Shown here: one piece after another, positions 33,413 to 33,600 of the stretch
Position numbering within the stretch: position 1 is the stretch's first letter
Layout: the number at the start of each line of letters is the position of its first letter
NCBI GenBank assembly: GCA_030154105.1
Contig: JASKKP010000024.1
Location: forward strand, 1 to 33,600
Direction of reading: 5' to 3'
Source of the DNA: Bacillota bacterium
GTDB taxonomy: Bacteria > Bacillota > DTU030 > DUMP01
DNA length: 33,600 nucleotides
Made by a program: the position numbers and the translations under genes
The notes under the pieces: model-generated
Database searches by the model: none
The model's input: only the letters and a program-made list of their open reading frames with translations
Told to the model about the DNA's origin: nothing

Positions 33413-33600
33413 ATCGAGTAGGAGGGGGCGGCTAACCCCCGTCCTCTCCCACCACCGTACGTACCGATCGGTATACGGCGGTGCACCAAGCTTGACGAAT
33501 GCTTTGGTAACGCGCGGTTAAACTCATGAGGCCCTGGGCTTCCCAGTAGGCGATGCCCAGGGCTCTGTTCATTGGCCCATGGGCCATGCGCCATGGTCCT
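33413..33600 (-). mobile_element. 3' end of a group IIC (bacterial class C) intron, domains V and VI
   Basis: Domain V is clear on the minus strand at 33450-33483. CACCGCCGTA pairs with TACGGTGGTG around TACC-GATC-GGTACG, and a CGC catalytic triad replaces the AGC of other classes, which is the mark of group IIC. Domain VI (about 33415-33447) begins GGGAGAGGACGGGGG and the intron ends at GAT (33413-33415). The rest of the element, including most of the reverse transcriptase, lies beyond the right edge. Whether the whole intron is intact cannot be judged here. Confidence 0.85.
33432..33599 (-). CDS. Group II intron reverse transcriptase/maturase, C-terminal end (5' part outside window)
   Basis: The frame is open from the right edge and gives 55 residues beginning GPWRMAHGPMNRALGIAYWE, then QGLMSLTARYQSIRQAWCTA, and ending RTVVGEDGG before TAG at 33432-33434. 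This is the typical end of bacterial intron-encoded proteins (WRM...P...ALG.AY...QGL.SL..RY...R.AW.TAV). The final residues are encoded within domains V and VI, as in class C introns. A longer frame on the same strand (33334-33594) is a shadow. Confidence 0.8.
   Translation of the reverse strand, partial: GPWRMAHGPMNRALGIAYWEAQGLMSLTARYQSIRQAWCTAVYRSVRTVVGEDGG

Noticed and set aside
33334-33594. 86-codon minus-strand frame at the right edge
   Set aside because: Another frame on the same strand gives a recognisable reverse-transcriptase C-terminus over the same bases; this frame crosses the intron boundary.

Overview
The window is a compact chromosomal stretch in which every supported protein-coding gene lies on the minus strand, so transcription runs from high to low coordinates. 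Content and order point to a spore-forming, Gram-positive anaerobe of the clostridial/Moorella-Desulfotomaculum type with a GC-rich genome. The evidence is the ruvC-ruvA-ruvB / queA-tgt-yajC / secD-secF order, SigI-RsgI, SpoIID and BofC-like proteins, T-box control of hisS, and frequent GTG/TTG (probably some CTG) starts behind strong GGAGG ribosome-binding sites. The genus cannot be fixed from the sequence alone.

In transcriptional order, from the right edge: (a) 33413-33600 is the 3' end of a group IIC (bacterial class C) intron, with the C-terminus of its reverse transcriptase, domain V and domain VI. (b) 30661-33283 holds two adjacent NAD synthetases, a 593-residue glutamine-hydrolysing form and a 243-residue synthetase-only form. 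(c) 29073-30522 holds yebC and a BofC-like gene. (d) 20804-28863 is a long run ruvC-ruvA-ruvB-DUF2905-sigI-rsgI-spoIID-queA-tgt-yajC, combining Holliday-junction processing, an alternative sigma factor with its anti-sigma factor, a sporulation peptidoglycan hydrolase, queuosine tRNA modification and a Sec accessory subunit. (e) 17354-20803 interrupts the usual yajC-secD neighbourhood. It holds a lipoprotein gene with its own promoter, a 40-bp copy of the intron's 3' end, a TIGR04086-type membrane protein, a D,D-carboxypeptidase and an acetyltransferase. (f) 15147-17338 is the secD-secF operon with a near-consensus promoter and a terminator. (g) 11872-14992 is an AAA+ ATPase/VWA protein pair of the Mg-chelatase-like type with unknown client; the ATPase seems to start at CTG. 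(h) 5744-11785 holds lapA-like, recJ, relA/spoT, dtd and a metallo-beta-lactamase-fold hydrolase. (i) 1784-5614 is an alanine module (ald, a Na+:alanine symporter, alr) lying between the hydrolase and hisS. (j) 1-1497 is hisS (cut by the left edge) with a complete T-box leader and promoter.

Most of the window is conserved housekeeping. The parts worth a second look are the two group IIC intron relics, the AAA+/VWA pair with its Cys/His insertion, the probable CTG starts (AAA+ gene and ruvA), a hairpin that would bury the ribosome-binding site of the lapA-recJ pair, the tandem NAD synthetases, and a possible frameshift in the small gene after alr. I saw no CRISPR array, tRNA, rRNA or complete transposon, and no obvious new multi-gene defence or biosynthetic system.
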